A stretch of 64,000 nucleotides of DNA from Niallia sp052318935 (GCA_052318935.1 JBQRKO010000022.1); one strand, 5' to 3'. Shown: positions 8,602 to 17,217, counted from the first letter of the stretch. Notes: generated from the sequence alone by a model not told the origin. A program made the numbers and translations.

Positions 8602-8790
8602 ATGGAAAAGGGTTCGGAGCTACGTGATTTAAATGGAAATAAACACGGTTCTGTACGCAATATTTTGTTTTTTATTCGAATGAATAAAGGGTTTTCTCCG
8701 CTCGCGCCGCCTATATTAGGTTAGAAACTGCCTTTTCCATGTTATATAGTGGAAACGAAGCACGAGGTTTCATGGGAGCTTTGTTACTTG
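8602..8790 (+). repeat. Family E dispersed repeat, copy E1
   Basis: It matches two other places in the window (15.49 and 49.23 kb). The shared blocks are GAAAAGGG..CGGAGCT, then TTAGGTTAGAAACTGCCTTTTCC, then a GAAGCACGAGGTTTCATGG-like tail. It lies in the 646-bp gap between comEC and holA. The B. subtilis small gene yqzM was looked for in this gap and not found. A further imperfect inverted repeat (AAAGAGGAA near 8522 and TTCCTCTTT near 8585) precedes it. Confidence 0.6.
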
Positions 8791-8862
8791 TCAAAATGGC
8801 AAAGCTTCTTTAGGATTATAGAAGAATGAATGCTGGTGAGTAATATCACTTAATAAAAGTGA

Positions 8863-8882
8863 ATCGAAATCATGGTTTCGAT
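8863..8882. repeat. Palindrome upstream of holA
   Basis: ATCGAAATCATGGTTTCGAT forms a 7-bp-arm hairpin or operator-like dyad 31 bases before the holA start. Its function is unknown. Confidence 0.45.
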
Positions 8883-8913
8883 CAGGTGATAATGATAGAA
8901 CGGAGAGAAAAAA

Positions 8914-9945
8914 TTGATACAAAATTTATGGAAAAATATAAAGAATAAACAGTTTTCATCCATTTATTTACTGTATGGGTCAGAAGCTTTTTTAATAAAT
9001 GAAACAAAACAATTGATTGTACACGCTGCTGTTGATATTAACGAAGAAGATTTTAATTTAAGCTCCTATGATTTAGAAGAAACGCCGATAGAAGCAGCAC
9101 TTGAAGATGCGGAAACGATTCCATTCTTTGGTGAAAGAAAAGTTGTTTTATTACATAACCCGACATTTTTAACAGCTGAAAAAACAAAATCTAAAGTAGA
9201 GCATGATGTGAAAAAATTAGAAGCTTATATAAAGGAACCATCTCCTTATACAATTTTAGTGTTTATTGGAAATTGCGAAAAATTGGATGACCGCAAAAAA
9301 ATAACAAAAGAGTTAAAGAAAACTGCTTCAATTTTAGAAGCAAAAAAATTAAATGAAGCAGAATTAAAAAACTGGATGAAGCAAAGAGCGGCATATAACC
9401 ATGTGGAAATGGATGAAGAAGCACTTGATTCAATGCTGCAGCTTGCTGGCACTAATTTATTTTTATTAACGAGTGAAGTAGATAAAATGGCGCTGTATGT
9501 TCAAGAATCTAAATTAATTACGAAGGAAATAGTCGAAGAACTAGTAGCGAAATCTTTAGAACAAAATATTTTTACATTAGTGGATAAAATTGTTTCAAGA
9601 AAGATGGAGGAAGCACTTCGTATCTATTACGATCTGTTAAAACAGAATGAAGAACCATTAAAAATTCTGGCAATCATTACGAATCAGTTTCGTCTTATTT
9701 ATCAAGTGAAAGGAATGGCGAAAACAGGGTATGGCCAACAGCAAATTGCTTCTGTGTTAAAGGTCCATCCGTTTCGTGTGAAATTAGCAGCAGGACAAGC
9801 CCAAAAATTTACAGAAGAACAATTGATGACATGCATTAATTTATTTGCAGAAGCAGATTATCAAATGAAGACAGGCGGAATGCATAAAAATATGATCATT
9901 GAAATGATCTTGTTTCAATTGCATCATGATTGGAAAAAGAATTAA
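8914..9945 (+). CDS. holA: DNA polymerase III delta subunit
   Basis: A 343-residue clamp-loader delta subunit (YqeN in B. subtilis), which opens the beta sliding clamp. The N-terminal pattern SIYLLYGSEAFLINETKQ is typical. The middle AAA+-like region and C-terminal collar domain have the family length. The start is TTG, preceded by GGAGAG at a suitable distance; MIQNLWKNIKNK fits the family N-terminus. It lies alone between comEC and the convergent rpsT, as in B. subtilis. A strong terminator follows about 90 bases downstream. Confidence 0.93.
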   Translation: MIQNLWKNIKNKQFSSIYLLYGSEAFLINETKQLIVHAAVDINEEDFNLSSYDLEETPIEAALEDAETIPFFGERKVVLLHNPTFLTAEKTKSKVEHDVKKLEAYIKEPSPYTILVFIGNCEKLDDRKKITKELKKTASILEAKKLNEAELKNWMKQRAAYNHVEMDEEALDSMLQLAGTNLFLLTSEVDKMALYVQESKLITKEIVEELVAKSLEQNIFTLVDKIVSRKMEEALRIYYDLLKQNEEPLKILAIITNQFRLIYQVKGMAKTGYGQQQIASVLKVHPFRVKLAAGQAQKFTEEQLMTCINLFAEADYQMKTGGMHKNMIIEMILFQLHHDWKKN

Positions 9946-10035
9946 AAAAAGCACATTATTTAACGAATTTGTCAAGTCGAAAAAATGAATGTTGACAGCA
10001 AAGCCCGTTAATGTACGGTTTTTCAGGTTGTCGAC

Positions 10036-10072
10036 AAAAGGGGTTCAGAATGGTCTCATTCTGAACCCTTTT
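10036..10072 (+). terminator. Strong terminator after holA
   Basis: GGGTTCAGAATG pairs perfectly with CATTCTGAACCC around a 4-base loop, flanked by an A-run before and TTTT after. It could act on both strands. A degenerate piece of the family F palindrome (CCCGTTAATGTACGG) lies just before it, near 10005. Confidence 0.85.
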
Positions 10073-10080
10073 AAAATTAA

Positions 10081-10285
10081 GGCTGTTTTCGTATAGATTG
10101 TTGCTTTTAAACGCGCAGCCTGAATACACTTCGTCCGTTTAGCGAGCGTCGAGCCTCCTCGTCGCATACGCTCCTGTGGGGTCTCGTCTTTCTCGCATTC
10201 CCACAGGAGTCTACGTGTATTCAGTCTGCTGAGTATTTCTTTTCCCATTTTTATGTGAAAAACAACAAACTTTGAGAAAACAGCC
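10081..10285 (-). repeat. Family A dispersed repeat, copy A2
   Basis: The same element as A1 in reverse orientation, with ends GGCTGTTTTC and GAAAACAGCC. It starts nine bases after the holA terminator. The flanking 8-mers do not match, so no target duplication is evident here. Confidence 0.88.
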
Positions 10286-10507
10286 TTTAATTAAAATAAC
10301 TGGATTGATACTGGGTCGTCCTACTTCTGAATACATGTCTTTTACCAAATCATAAATAAATGAGAAATCAAGGGCAGCCTCTATTTTATGATTTTGTGGT
10401 ACCAGTTGATCTTAAGCGATCATTTCTAGTTGATCCCTTTGGATAGAATTATGTTTGGAAAGCTTGTCGTCACCTCAAAAAATTTATTTACTATTATTTT
10501 AAAACAA

Positions 10508-10674
10508 GGCTGTGTTCCATTATATTGTTGATTTTAGTACTAGTTAATTGGAGCGAAAGGCGTGAGACTCCTGCGGGATAAGCGAGTCAAAGGGAGACCC
10601 CACAGGAGCAAAGCGACGAGGAGGCTCCCGGACCGACCGCGGAAAGCGAACGCCTGGAGCGGAAATTAACAGCC
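10508..10674 (+). repeat. Family B-type dispersed repeat, copy B2
   Basis: Ends GGCTGTG / ACAGCC enclose the GC-rich core (GACTCCTGCGGGATAAGCGA, then GAGACCCCACAGGAG, then GCGACGAGGAGGCTCC, then CGGAAAGCG). The flanks GGAGCGAAAGGCG and CGCCTGGAGCGGAAATTAAC are also partly complementary to each other. The core is almost the same as in B1. No clear target duplication. Confidence 0.78.
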
Positions 10675-10700
10675 AAGTTTAAGAGAGCCTAAAACAAAAA

Positions 10701-10749
10701 AGACTGTAGGCAACTCCCTTATCCCTTAAATGGGGGGTGTCTACAGTCT
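10701..10749 (-). terminator. Hairpin, terminator-like on the minus strand
   Basis: AGACTGTAG (10701-10709) pairs with CTACAGTCT (10741-10749), with a further CCC/GGG stem inside. Read on the minus strand it is followed by a T-rich run; on the plus strand by A residues. Confidence 0.55.
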
Positions 10750-10753
10750 GAAA

Positions 10754-10950
10754 ACCCGTTAATGAACGGGTCAGGCTGTTGAAAAACGTTCGCTCTCTTC
10801 GTCACTCCCCGTTTTTTGCGGTGCTCATTACCCCAAAAACGGTAACTCCGCTCCTCAAAAAGGGTCGTTCCTCGATAGACAAACGCTTTCAATCAGCCTG
10901 AAAGTTTGCAGTCTTACTTTTTCGACAATCTGACCCGTTAATGAACGGGT
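10754..10950. repeat. Family F element with palindromic ends
   Basis: About 197 bp whose two ends are inverted copies of each other over roughly 33 bases. Each end begins with the palindrome ACCCGTTAATGAACGGGT (10754-10771 and 10933-10950) followed by CAGGCTGTTG / CGACAATCTG. The interior has no coding signal. A broken single end lies near 10005. The right palindrome is followed by TTTTTT and could end transcription. Confidence 0.6.
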
Positions 10951-10993
10951 TTTTTGCTTTTATCAGAATTTATATGTTTCAAGTTAAATAACT

Positions 10994-11230
10994 GTCTAGC
11001 TCCGACGTACAGGACGTACAAGTGCCGGAGTTGCCACAGGCTTGCAGGATGCGAGTCAATCGACGTTGCAACAGGACGTTGCGTAGTTAGTCGATTTATC
11101 TTTTTTGCGCATTTAGCCGGCCGGCGCCTAGCCCCTGTGAAAGATAACCTCTTGTCTCTAAAAGTAAAGAGCACTTTTTGAGCCAAGAGAACATTTTTCT
11201 TCGGGGCTGATCAAGGTGCTTCCGCTTTTC
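10994..11230 (+). repeat. Family C dispersed repeat, long copy C1
   Basis: Starts GTCTAGCTCCGACG and ends with the family signature TTCTTCGGGGCTGATCAAGG and GCTTCCGCTTTTC. In between is the standard block (GCGCCTAGCCCCTGTGAAAG, AACCTCTTGTCTCTAAAAG, AGCCAAGAGAACA). It also holds an extra module of about 110 bp with GACGTACAAGTGCCGGAG and TAGCCGGCCGGC. The extra module recurs in C3. Its GC-rich end faces the 3' end of rpsT. Confidence 0.78.
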
Positions 11231-11236
11231 TGCATA

Positions 11237-11264
11237 ACAAAAGGCTATCATATCATGATAGCCT
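11237..11264 (-). terminator. rpsT terminator
   Basis: AGGCTATCAT pairs with ATGATAGCCT. On the minus strand it is followed by TTTTG. It lies 13 bases beyond the rpsT stop. Confidence 0.8.
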
Positions 11265-11276
11265 GTGTTTAACTCA

Positions 11277-11543
11277 TTAAGCGTTTAAAGCGTTTTTTCT
11301 TTTAGCTAAACGAGATTTTTTACGAGCAGCAGCATTTTTATGAATAAGACCTTTTGCAGCAGCTTTGTCTAATTGACTAGCAGCCTCTACAAAACTTTCA
11401 TTTGCAGCAGTTGCGTCGTTAAGAGCAATAGCAGCTTCAGCCTTTTTAACAGAAGTACGCATTGCAGATTTAACTGTAGTGTTTTGAGCGTTGCGAGCAG
11501 CACTAGTTTTTACACGTTTAATAGCGGATTTAATATTTGGCAT
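11277..11543 (-). CDS. rpsT: 30S ribosomal protein S20
   Basis: An 88-residue, lysine- and alanine-rich helical protein that binds the 5' domain of 16S rRNA. The opening MPNIKSAIKRVKTS and the close NAAARKKSRLAKRKNAL are diagnostic. AGGAGGTGAACG precedes the ATG on the minus strand. It is a single gene convergent with holA and divergent from gpr, the same placement as in B. subtilis. Confidence 0.98.
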   Translation of the reverse strand: MPNIKSAIKRVKTSAARNAQNTTVKSAMRTSVKKAEAAIALNDATAANESFVEAASQLDKAAAKGLIHKNAAARKKSRLAKRKNALNA

Positions 11544-11805
11544 TTACGTTCACCTCCTAAAAAGAAGCATCAGGTTCTTCTTTTCACCTGATTTTACATT
11601 CCTAAAACAAACTTAAAGAACAAAAGATATTTTATCAAACGAGAAGTAATAATGCAATACTATCCACTTAATTTGCATAAAACATCAATCCTTTTCTATC
11701 TTAGCATCCTTTTTGATCATAAATCTAGTTATTTTCTTCGAATGTTTTTCTTTTTAATAGGAAAAGATAAGAATAAATCTTTTTAATTTTTGGGAGGGGA
11801 CTGGA

Positions 11806-12927
11806 ATGAAAGAAAATTTAGATTTAAGCATGTATTCGCTTAGAACTGATTTAGCAATTGAGGCAAAGGAAATCGCTTTGCAATCAGAAAGTCAAATTCA
11901 AAAGCAGCCTAATCAGTCACAACTAGATGGCGTTATTATTAAAGAAAAAGAGGAAAATGGGATTAAAGTTTCTTATTTGGAAGTAACAGAAAAAGGGGAG
12001 CAGTTGATAGGCAAAAAAAGAGGAAAGTATTTAACGCTTGAAGTAATCGGTATTAGACAACAGGACAGTAAACTGCAAAGTGAAGTAGAAAAGGTATTTG
12101 CAACAGAATTTTCTCAATTTCTTAAACAAAAACAAATTGCAGAAAATGCATCTTGCTTATTGGTAGGGTTAGGAAATTGGAATGTAACTCCGGATGCTTT
12201 AGGACCTCAAGTTTGTGAAAATGTTTTAGTAACAAGACATTTATATGAATTGCAGCCGGAAAATGTAGAAGAAGGGTACCGGCCGGTTAGTGCGCTTGCT
12301 CCAGGAGTAATGGGGCTTACAGGGATTGAAACGAGCGATATCATTAAAGGAGTAGTGGAAAAAACGAACCCGGATTTTGTTATTGTTGTGGATGCATTGG
12401 CTTCCCGATCCATTGAAAGAGTAAATTCTACCATTCAAATCTCGGATACAGGCATACATCCAGGATCTGGAGTAGGGAATAAAAGGAAAGAGTTAAGCGA
12501 AAAAACATTAGATCGACCGGTTATCGCAATCGGAGTTCCGACTGTTGTGGATGCTGTTTCGATTACAAGTGATACGATAGACTATATTTTAAAACATTTT
12601 GGAAAAGAGCTAAAAGAAGGAAATAAACCTTCTAGAGCATTAGCTCCTGCAGGATTAAACTTTGGCGAAAAGAAAGTGTTGAAAGACGAAGATTTACCAG
12701 AAGAACAACATCGGAACACATTTCTAGGCATTATCGGAACACTTCCAGAGGAGGAAAAAAGAAAGCTGATTTATGAAGTATTATCGCCTATTGGACATAA
12801 TTTAATGGTTACACCGAAAGAAGTCGATGTTTTTATAGAAGATATGTCCAATCTTCTGGCGAATGGGTTAAATGCCGCTCTGCATAAAGCGATTAATCAA
12901 GACAATGTCGGGTTTAATACACATTAA
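11806..12927 (+). CDS. gpr: Germination protease GPR
   Basis: A 373-residue aspartic-type protease that degrades small acid-soluble spore proteins when spores germinate. GPR is made as a zymogen and loses a 15-residue propeptide. Here the N-terminus YSLRTDLAIEA carries the expected processing site after Asp15 (B. megaterium has YSVRTDLAVEA). Conserved blocks LGNWNVTPDALGP and VVDALASRSIERVN are present. GGGAGGGGA precedes the ATG. In other Bacillus it is expressed in the forespore; I could not mark a clear sigma-G promoter. In B. subtilis spoIIP follows directly, but not here. Confidence 0.96.
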   Translation: MKENLDLSMYSLRTDLAIEAKEIALQSESQIQKQPNQSQLDGVIIKEKEENGIKVSYLEVTEKGEQLIGKKRGKYLTLEVIGIRQQDSKLQSEVEKVFATEFSQFLKQKQIAENASCLLVGLGNWNVTPDALGPQVCENVLVTRHLYELQPENVEEGYRPVSALAPGVMGLTGIETSDIIKGVVEKTNPDFVIVVDALASRSIERVNSTIQISDTGIHPGSGVGNKRKELSEKTLDRPVIAIGVPTVVDAVSITSDTIDYILKHFGKELKEGNKPSRALAPAGLNFGEKKVLKDEDLPEEQHRNTFLGIIGTLPEEEKRKLIYEVLSPIGHNLMVTPKEVDVFIEDMSNLLANGLNAALHKAINQDNVGFNTH

Positions 12928-12950
12928 TTTTCATTTTAAACAAAAATAGG

Positions 12951-13010
12951 AGAACTGGTTGAAGCGAACGTTTGTGAGATAACCTTTATTAAAACGAATC
13001 AACTGGTTCT
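12951..13010 (+). terminator. Hairpin after gpr
   Basis: AGAACTGGTTGA (12951-12962) pairs with TCAACTGGTTCT (12999-13010), with two G-U pairs. A second stem, CCTAGCAA / TTGCTAGG, follows at 13017-13052. Together they occupy the gap where spoIIP would be expected. Confidence 0.5.
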
Positions 13011-13091
13011 ATCTTTCCTAGCAATTACATACTATTTAGTAGACTTGCTAGGATAGGTAAACATACTTTATTAGAATTGGGGTGAAATCAG

Positions 13092-13451
13092 GTGAAGATG
13101 TTTACGTTTAGAGCTATCGGTATTGCAATCATAATGTTTTTATGTGTTTTGTTTGGAATGCAGCAAGCATATAGCGGCATTCGAGATATGAAAGGTTATG
13201 AAGATAAAAATTTTTCCAGCGCTTTATCCATTGAAAAAAAAGATGACCAATTAGAAGCTTCTGTACTTGGACAAGATGTTACGAGTCATGATTTGCAAAA
13301 AAAGAAAGAGAAATTAGAAGAGCTACATGCATTTAATTTATTTTCAAATATCGGAAAAGGGGTTGCAGATAGTATGTCTTCCCTTGCCCAAAAAGGAGTA
13401 GACCTTGTTGGAAGTGTGATGGATGATAGTGATAAGCAAAAGGAAAACTAG
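13092..13451 (+). CDS. yqxA: YqxA-family protein (DUF3679)
   Basis: A 119-residue protein with one N-terminal membrane segment (about residues 7-24, IGIAIIMFLCVLFGMQQA) and a polar, lysine- and glutamate-rich remainder. In B. subtilis yqxA lies between spoIIP and lepA, and this protein has the same place and architecture. Function unknown. The start is GTG at 13092, with GGGGTGA about 8 bases before it; ATG at 13098 is an alternative. Confidence 0.8.
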   Translation: MKMFTFRAIGIAIIMFLCVLFGMQQAYSGIRDMKGYEDKNFSSALSIEKKDDQLEASVLGQDVTSHDLQKKKEKLEELHAFNLFSNIGKGVADSMSSLAQKGVDLVGSVMDDSDKQKEN

Positions 13452-13600
13452 TATGTTAGTCCTAGCGAATTGACTAGACTTTAAGAAGACGATAACAAAC
13501 AGGATTTGCTTTTCATCTTTAGTTTTGATTGAATCTTATTCTTCACACTGCTATAATCAAAAATAGTGTACATTGTGCGATTATTGTAGGAGTGAACAAG

Positions 13601-15436
13601 ATGAACAGAGAAGAAATGCTAAAAAGACAATCTAAAATACGTAATTTTTCGATTATTGCTCATATAGATCATGGAAAATCAACTTTAGCTGATAGAATTT
13701 TAGAAAAAACGAATGCACTTACTGCACGTGAAATGAAAAATCAGCTTCTTGATTCGATGGACTTAGAAAGAGAACGCGGAATTACGATCAAACTAAATTC
13801 TGTGCAATTAAAATATCAGGCAAAAGACGGAGAAATTTATACACTGCATTTAATTGATACTCCTGGACATGTCGATTTTACTTATGAGGTTTCTCGTAGT
13901 TTAGCAGCATGTGAAGGAGCAGTATTAGTAGTAGATGCAGCACAAGGAATTGAAGCGCAAACATTGGCAAACGTTTATTTAGCGATTGATAATGATTTGG
14001 AAATTGTTCCGGTTATTAATAAAATTGATTTGCCGAGTGCCGATCCTGAACGAGTGCGAAATGAAATTGAAGATGTAATAGGATTGGATGCTCAAGATGC
14101 AGTACTAGCATCCGCAAAAGCTGGCATCGGTATTGAAGATATTTTAGAGCAAATTGTAGAAAAAGTACCTGCACCTGAAGGCGATCCTGAAGCGCCGTTA
14201 AAAGCACTTATTTTTGACAGTTTGTATGATGCGTACAGAGGGGTTGTTACCTACATTCGTGTAGTCGAAGGAACGGTAAAACCTGGTGATAAAATTAAAA
14301 TGATGGCTACAGGAAAAGAATTTGAAGTAATAGAAGTAGGGGTATATACTCCAAAAGCAGTTAATACAGATCAATTATCCGTTGGTGATGTAGGCTTCTT
14401 AACAGCTGCTATTAAAAATGTAGGAGATACTCGTGTCGGTGATACGATCACCAATGCAAAAAATGGCGCAACAGAAGCGCTGCCTGGCTACAGAAAATTA
14501 AATCCGATGGTGTATTGCGGATTATATCCAATAGACAGCGCGAAATTTAATGATCTTCGTGAAGCGTTGGAAAAATTAGAATTAAATGATTCTGCTCTTC
14601 AGTTTGAGCCGGAAACATCTCAAGCGTTAGGATTTGGTTTCCGCTGTGGTTTCTTAGGACTTTTGCATATGGAAATCATTCAAGAGCGTATTGAGCGTGA
14701 ATTTAAAATTGATTTAATTACAACAGCACCGAGTGTAATTTATCACGTCATTATGACGGATGGATCTGAAATAAAAGTTGATAATCCGTCTGCAATGCCG
14801 GATCCACAAAAAATTGATCGAGTGGAAGAACCGTATGTAAAAGCAACGATGATGGCTCCAAATGAATACGTTGGTGCTATAATGGAATTATGCCAACAAA
14901 AACGCGGTGTATTTATTGATATGCAATATATGGATGAAACACGTGTGAAAATTGTGTATGAAATTCCATTAGCTGAAATCGTTTATGATTTCTTTGATCA
15001 GTTAAAATCGAATACTAGAGGGTACGCTTCCTTTGATTACGAATTAATCGGCTATCAACCATCTACACTTGTTAAAATGGATATTCTTTTAAATAGTGAA
15101 CAAGTAGATGCATTAAGTTTTATTGTGCATAAAGATTTTGCTTATGAACGTGGAAAAATAATCGTGGAAAAATTAAAAGAATTAATTCCTCGTCAGCAGT
15201 TTGAGGTTCCGATACAAGCGGCAGTAGGTCAAAAGATTGTTGCCCGTTCCACTATTAAAGCAATGCGGAAAAATGTCCTTGCTAAATGTTATGGTGGAGA
15301 TATTTCTCGTAAACGTAAATTGTTGGAAAAACAAAAAGAAGGTAAAAAACGAATGAAACAAGTAGGATCTGTGGAAGTTCCGCAAGAAGCGTTTATGGCT
15401 GTATTAAAAATGGATGATAGCGATACGAAAAAATAA
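13601..15436 (+). CDS. lepA: Elongation factor 4 (LepA)
   Basis: A 611-residue translational GTPase that acts on stalled or back-translocating ribosomes and in 30S biogenesis. The G1 motif AHIDHGKST is at residues 20-28, with DTPGHVDF and NKIDLP further on. The C-terminal LepA-specific domain ends in RKRKLLEKQKEGKKRMK. The start ATG (MNREEMLKRQSKIRN) is preceded by AGGAGTG. A longer frame from 13529 is rejected because family members start here. It is followed by a family E repeat and then hemW. Confidence 0.98.
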   Translation: MNREEMLKRQSKIRNFSIIAHIDHGKSTLADRILEKTNALTAREMKNQLLDSMDLERERGITIKLNSVQLKYQAKDGEIYTLHLIDTPGHVDFTYEVSRSLAACEGAVLVVDAAQGIEAQTLANVYLAIDNDLEIVPVINKIDLPSADPERVRNEIEDVIGLDAQDAVLASAKAGIGIEDILEQIVEKVPAPEGDPEAPLKALIFDSLYDAYRGVVTYIRVVEGTVKPGDKIKMMATGKEFEVIEVGVYTPKAVNTDQLSVGDVGFLTAAIKNVGDTRVGDTITNAKNGATEALPGYRKLNPMVYCGLYPIDSAKFNDLREALEKLELNDSALQFEPETSQALGFGFRCGFLGLLHMEIIQERIEREFKIDLITTAPSVIYHVIMTDGSEIKVDNPSAMPDPQKIDRVEEPYVKATMMAPNEYVGAIMELCQQKRGVFIDMQYMDETRVKIVYEIPLAEIVYDFFDQLKSNTRGYASFDYELIGYQPSTLVKMDILLNSEQVDALSFIVHKDFAYERGKIIVEKLKELIPRQQFEVPIQAAVGQKIVARSTIKAMRKNVLAKCYGGDISRKRKLLEKQKEGKKRMKQVGSVEVPQEAFMAVLKMDDSDTKK

Positions 15437-15490
15437 GATAACAAATGGGGTTAGGCTGCTACTTGCGGCTAACCTCTTTTCTTATTTTGT

Positions 15491-15590
15491 ATGAAAAGGG
15501 GCCGGAGCTTCGCTATTTATTAAGTTAGAATCTACCTTTTCCTTATTAGATGGTTAGGAACCTGGGCATGAGTCTCTATGGTAATTTTGC
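15491..15590 (+). repeat. Family E dispersed repeat, copy E2 (short)
   Basis: Contains ATGAAAAGGGGCCGGAGCTT, TTAAGTTAGAATCTACCTTT, then TTAGATGGTTAGGAACCTGG, matching E1 and E3 without their middle section. It lies just after lepA. Confidence 0.55.
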
Positions 15591-15677
15591 ATGGTGATTA
15601 AATGTTATTTTTGGGGTAGAAACATTTCTTATGAATATAATCTCTTATAAGTTAAGGTAATATAAATTTTGAAATTA

Positions 15678-15733
15678 GACGAGTGTCTTAATCCGACGTA
15701 CAGGATGTACTATTAAAGGCGCTTGCGCTTTTT
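15678..15733 (+). repeat. Family C fragment
   Basis: Only the two ends of a family C element remain: GACGAGTGTCTTAATCCGAC with GTACAGGATGTAC, joined to GGCGCTTGCGCTTTTT. The middle is deleted. It ends 17 bases before the hemW start and makes up the distal part of that leader. The rest of the 314-bp lepA-hemW gap holds E2 and AT-rich sequence. Confidence 0.6.
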
Positions 15734-15750
15734 GTAAAGGTTGTGAAAAA

Positions 15751-16884
15751 TTGATAAAAGCAGCATATCTCCATATTCCTTTTTGTGAACATATTTGTCA
15801 TTATTGTGACTTTAATAAAGTATTTTTAAAAGGTCAGCCAGTAGATGAGTATTTAGATGCGTTAGAAAAGGAAATAAACTTAACAGTTGCACAATTCGGC
15901 AAAAATCCACTTTCGACTATATTTGTCGGTGGAGGCACACCTACCGCGTTGAGTGCGAAGCAGTTAGAAAGACTTTGTCAAATCATTAACGAGCAATTAG
16001 TTATGGATGAAACACTAGAATACACGTTTGAAGCAAATCCGGGTGATCTTTCAGAAGATAAATTAAAAGCATTATACAATGGAGGGGTAAATCGCTTAAG
16101 TTTTGGTGTTCAATCATTTAATAATGAACTGCTAAAACGAATTGGCAGAACCCATAAAGCAGAAGATGTGTTTACTTCTATAGAAGCAGCAAAAAAAATT
16201 GGCTTTCGCAATATTAGTGTCGATTTAATTTACAGTTTACCTGGCCAAACATTAACAGACTTTAAACAAACTTTAGAAACAGCGTTTACATTGGATATTG
16301 AGCATTTTTCTGGTTATTCCCTTATTATCGAGCCAAAAACGGTTTTTTACAACTTGCAAAGAAAAGGAAAACTTCCGACTCCAGGTGAAGATGCAGAAGC
16401 GGCAATGTATGAGGTGTTGTTAGAAGAAATGCATAAACATGGGTTCGAACAGTATGAAATCAGCAACTTTGCAAAACCGGGCTATAAAAGCCTCCACAAT
16501 TTAACATATTGGAATAATGAACAATACTTCGGCTTTGGAGCAGGAGCACACGGATATGTAGCAGGTTCTAGACGTTCCAATTATGGACCGCTAAAAAAAT
16601 ATATAGAACCGTTGACGCAAAATCAGCTTCCATTACTCGAAAATTATTCAGTAACAAAAAGTGAAAAAATGGAAGAAGAAATGTTTTTAGGTTTAAGGAA
16701 AAATGAGGGAGTAAATATTAGCCTGTTTGAGAATAAATATAATGAAACTCCGTTATCCCTTTTTAATAAAGAAATAGACGAATTAATAAACAGAGAGTTG
16801 CTGGTAATAAAAGATAATGCACTTCAATTGACAGAGCGTGGCCGCTTTTTAGGAAATGAAGTATTTCAGTTTTTTTTAAGATAA
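15751..16884 (+). CDS. hemW: HemW, radical SAM heme chaperone
   Basis: A 377-residue radical SAM protein of the HemN-like HemW family. The cluster motif is CEHICHYC, with cysteines 12, 16 and 19. FVGGGTPTAL and NRLSFGVQSF follow. HemW proteins bind heme and deliver it to targets; they lack coproporphyrinogen oxidase activity, and the CX3CX2C spacing without the fourth HemN cysteine fits this. The TTG start has AAAGGTTGT upstream, and MIKAAYLHIPFC matches the family start. It lies between lepA and hrcA as in B. subtilis. Confidence 0.95.
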   Translation: MIKAAYLHIPFCEHICHYCDFNKVFLKGQPVDEYLDALEKEINLTVAQFGKNPLSTIFVGGGTPTALSAKQLERLCQIINEQLVMDETLEYTFEANPGDLSEDKLKALYNGGVNRLSFGVQSFNNELLKRIGRTHKAEDVFTSIEAAKKIGFRNISVDLIYSLPGQTLTDFKQTLETAFTLDIEHFSGYSLIIEPKTVFYNLQRKGKLPTPGEDAEAAMYEVLLEEMHKHGFEQYEISNFAKPGYKSLHNLTYWNNEQYFGFGAGAHGYVAGSRRSNYGPLKKYIEPLTQNQLPLLENYSVTKSEKMEEEMFLGLRKNEGVNISLFENKYNETPLSLFNKEIDELINRELLVIKDNALQLTERGRFLGNEVFQFFLR

Positions 16885-16912
16885 AGGATAAAATTTTTGA
16901 AGTTAGATGAAT

Positions 16913-17029
16913 GTCCAGCTCCAGCGCCTAGCTCTTGTGAAAAATAACCTCATGCCTCTAAAAATAAAAAACCCTTTTTGAGTCATGAGAACATTTTTTT
17001 TCAGAGCTGTTCAAGGCGCTTGCGCTTTT
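16913..17029 (+). repeat. Family C dispersed repeat, copy C2
   Basis: GTCCAGCTCCAGCGCCTAGC begins the element, followed by the CTCTTGTGAAAAATAACCTC block. It ends AGAGCTGTTCAAGGCGCTTG then CGCTTTT. Its GC-rich end points toward hrcA. It fills the start of the 333-bp hemW-hrcA gap. Confidence 0.8.
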
Positions 17030-17136
17030 AATCTTTGGAAAGCTTGCTTAAACGGTTAAAATATGTTGGAATGCTAAAAGTAACAAAGAAATCATAAGTG
17101 AAAACGATTTTTTCTTCGATAAAAAGAACCAAATTA

Positions 17137-17203
17137 TTGACATGTTCCCCGTTTATTTGATAATTTATAAATAGAATTAGCACTCATTGCGAGAGAGTGC
17201 TAA
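17137..17203 (+). promoter_or_regulatory. hrcA promoter and CIRCE operator
   Basis: TTGACA (17137-17142) and GATAAT (17159-17164) form a sigma-A promoter with 16-bp spacing. The CIRCE element TTAGCACTC (17177-17185), nine bases, GAGTGCTAA (17195-17203), is a perfect match to the consensus. HrcA binds it and represses the heat-shock genes until unfolded protein titrates GroEL. It overlaps the transcription start region and precedes hrcA by 14 bases. Confidence 0.96.
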
Positions 17204-17217
17204 CAGAGGTGATGAAT

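Noticed and set aside
10045..10248. A 67-codon minus-strand frame across repeat A2
   Set aside because: Repeat-derived. The other A copies do not keep it as a conserved frame.
10081..10293. Target duplications around A2 and A3
   Set aside because: The flanking 8-mers do not match at either copy, so transposition is not shown there.
10938..11186. Overlapping frames of 82 and 75 codons on both strands across C1
   Set aside because: Both come from the family C long module; no start signal and no coding pattern.
17197..17217. Upstream GTG start for hrcA
   Set aside because: It lies inside the CIRCE operator, and the protein family starts at MLTNRQ.
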